A stretch of 33,634 nt of DNA, from assembly GCA_025529335.1 (NCBI GenBank), contig JAMYHX010000470.1, positions 1-33,634 of the forward strand, given 5' to 3'. The position numbers and the translations under genes were made by a program. The notes under the pieces are model-generated. The model saw nothing but the letters and a program-made list of their open reading frames with translations. It had not been told where the DNA came from and made no database searches. Positions 33,426 through 33,634 of the stretch are shown one piece after another. This DNA comes from Rhizopus sp. PT2906 (lineage: Eukaryota > Mucoromycota > Mucoromycetes > Mucorales > Rhizopodaceae). Position 1 is the first letter of the stretch; each line of letters starts with the position of its first letter.

Positions 33426-33634
33426 TAGGAAACGCCAGTCATTACAGAACACATGCTCGCAACAGCCGAAAGCAACGAATTGCCTTATCAATGCAAAGAC
33501 GATGTCGCATAGGCCGTTCAGATACCATTCTTAAGAGCAATACACCCCGGCGTCTCAAGGACACCGCGCGAAGCAGGACACATTCAGAACTAATCGAATA
33601 CGTCCGAACCAAACATGGAGTGTTCCTTGGGGGA
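33426..33634 (-). repeat. Right arm of terminal inverted repeat (outer part)
   Basis: The mirror of positions 1-209, gap-free with nine differences, all transitions. It ends GGAGTGTTCCTTGGGGGA at the last base of the window. The window stops at the repeat end, so a target-site duplication cannot be checked. Confidence 0.95.

Noticed and set aside
1..33634. The whole window as a giant cargo-carrying transposon (Starship/Maverick-like)
   Set aside because: No tyrosine recombinase, DDE transposase, integrase, B-type polymerase or capsid-like gene was found, and the content is conserved single-function housekeeping genes. The repeats are reported but mobility is not claimed.

Overview
The window reads as nuclear DNA of a filamentous fungus. 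It is AT-rich, its genes are packed on both strands, and its protein-coding genes are split by many short introns (about 45-70 bases, GT..AG with a few GC..AG). The best family resemblances (a Mucor-type Ras with an SKSSSILREYKLV-like N terminus, short introns, and a methyltransferase of a type I associate with Mucoromycota) suggest Mucorales or a close relative; that placement is inference. I rebuilt exon structures for thirteen protein-coding genes from splice signals, reading-frame phase and family resemblance. All thirteen close in frame.

Layout. A 209-base inverted repeat sits at both extreme ends (1-209 and 33426-33634), with further AT-rich inverted homology inside each arm. Between the arms lie: an NCS2 urate/xanthine permease (-); an uncharacterised SAM methyltransferase-like gene (+); the nucleoporin NUP93/NIC96 (+); NOC2 (-) and TRM5 (+) sharing a 127-base divergent promoter; a Ras GTPase (-); a fungal Zn-cluster transcription factor with an irregular cysteine pattern (-); a 2-kb gap holding a decayed gene; eIF4E (-); a small coding-like frame (-); the giant inner-ring nucleoporin NUP192/NUP205 (-); ERV41 (+); a ZRT3-like ZIP zinc transporter (-); a WBP4-like U1-zinc-finger splicing factor (-); and a methyltransferase with an MGNC acylation signal (+). 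About 1 kb of gene-free AT-rich DNA precedes the right arm.

How the parts relate. Most genes are conserved housekeeping genes: nuclear pore (NUP93 and NUP192, which bind each other in the inner ring), ribosome assembly (NOC2), tRNA m1G37 modification (TRM5), translation initiation (eIF4E), ER-Golgi traffic (ERV41), splicing (WBP4-like), Ras signalling, and zinc and purine transport. I see no transposase, integrase, recombinase or polymerase. The inverted-repeat frame therefore looks more like two opposed copies of a dispersed repeat bracketing ordinary chromosome (or bounding an assembled contig) than like a giant element with cargo. The window ends exactly at the repeat ends, so the flanks that would decide this are not visible.

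The most interesting items are: the two opposed repeat arms, whose outer 209 bases differ only by transitions; a 636-base TA-bounded segment present in one arm only; a start codon split by an intron in the WBP4-like gene; three GC-AG introns; an irregular Zn-cluster; a decayed gene at about 16716-17422; and a predicted doubly acylated methyltransferase.
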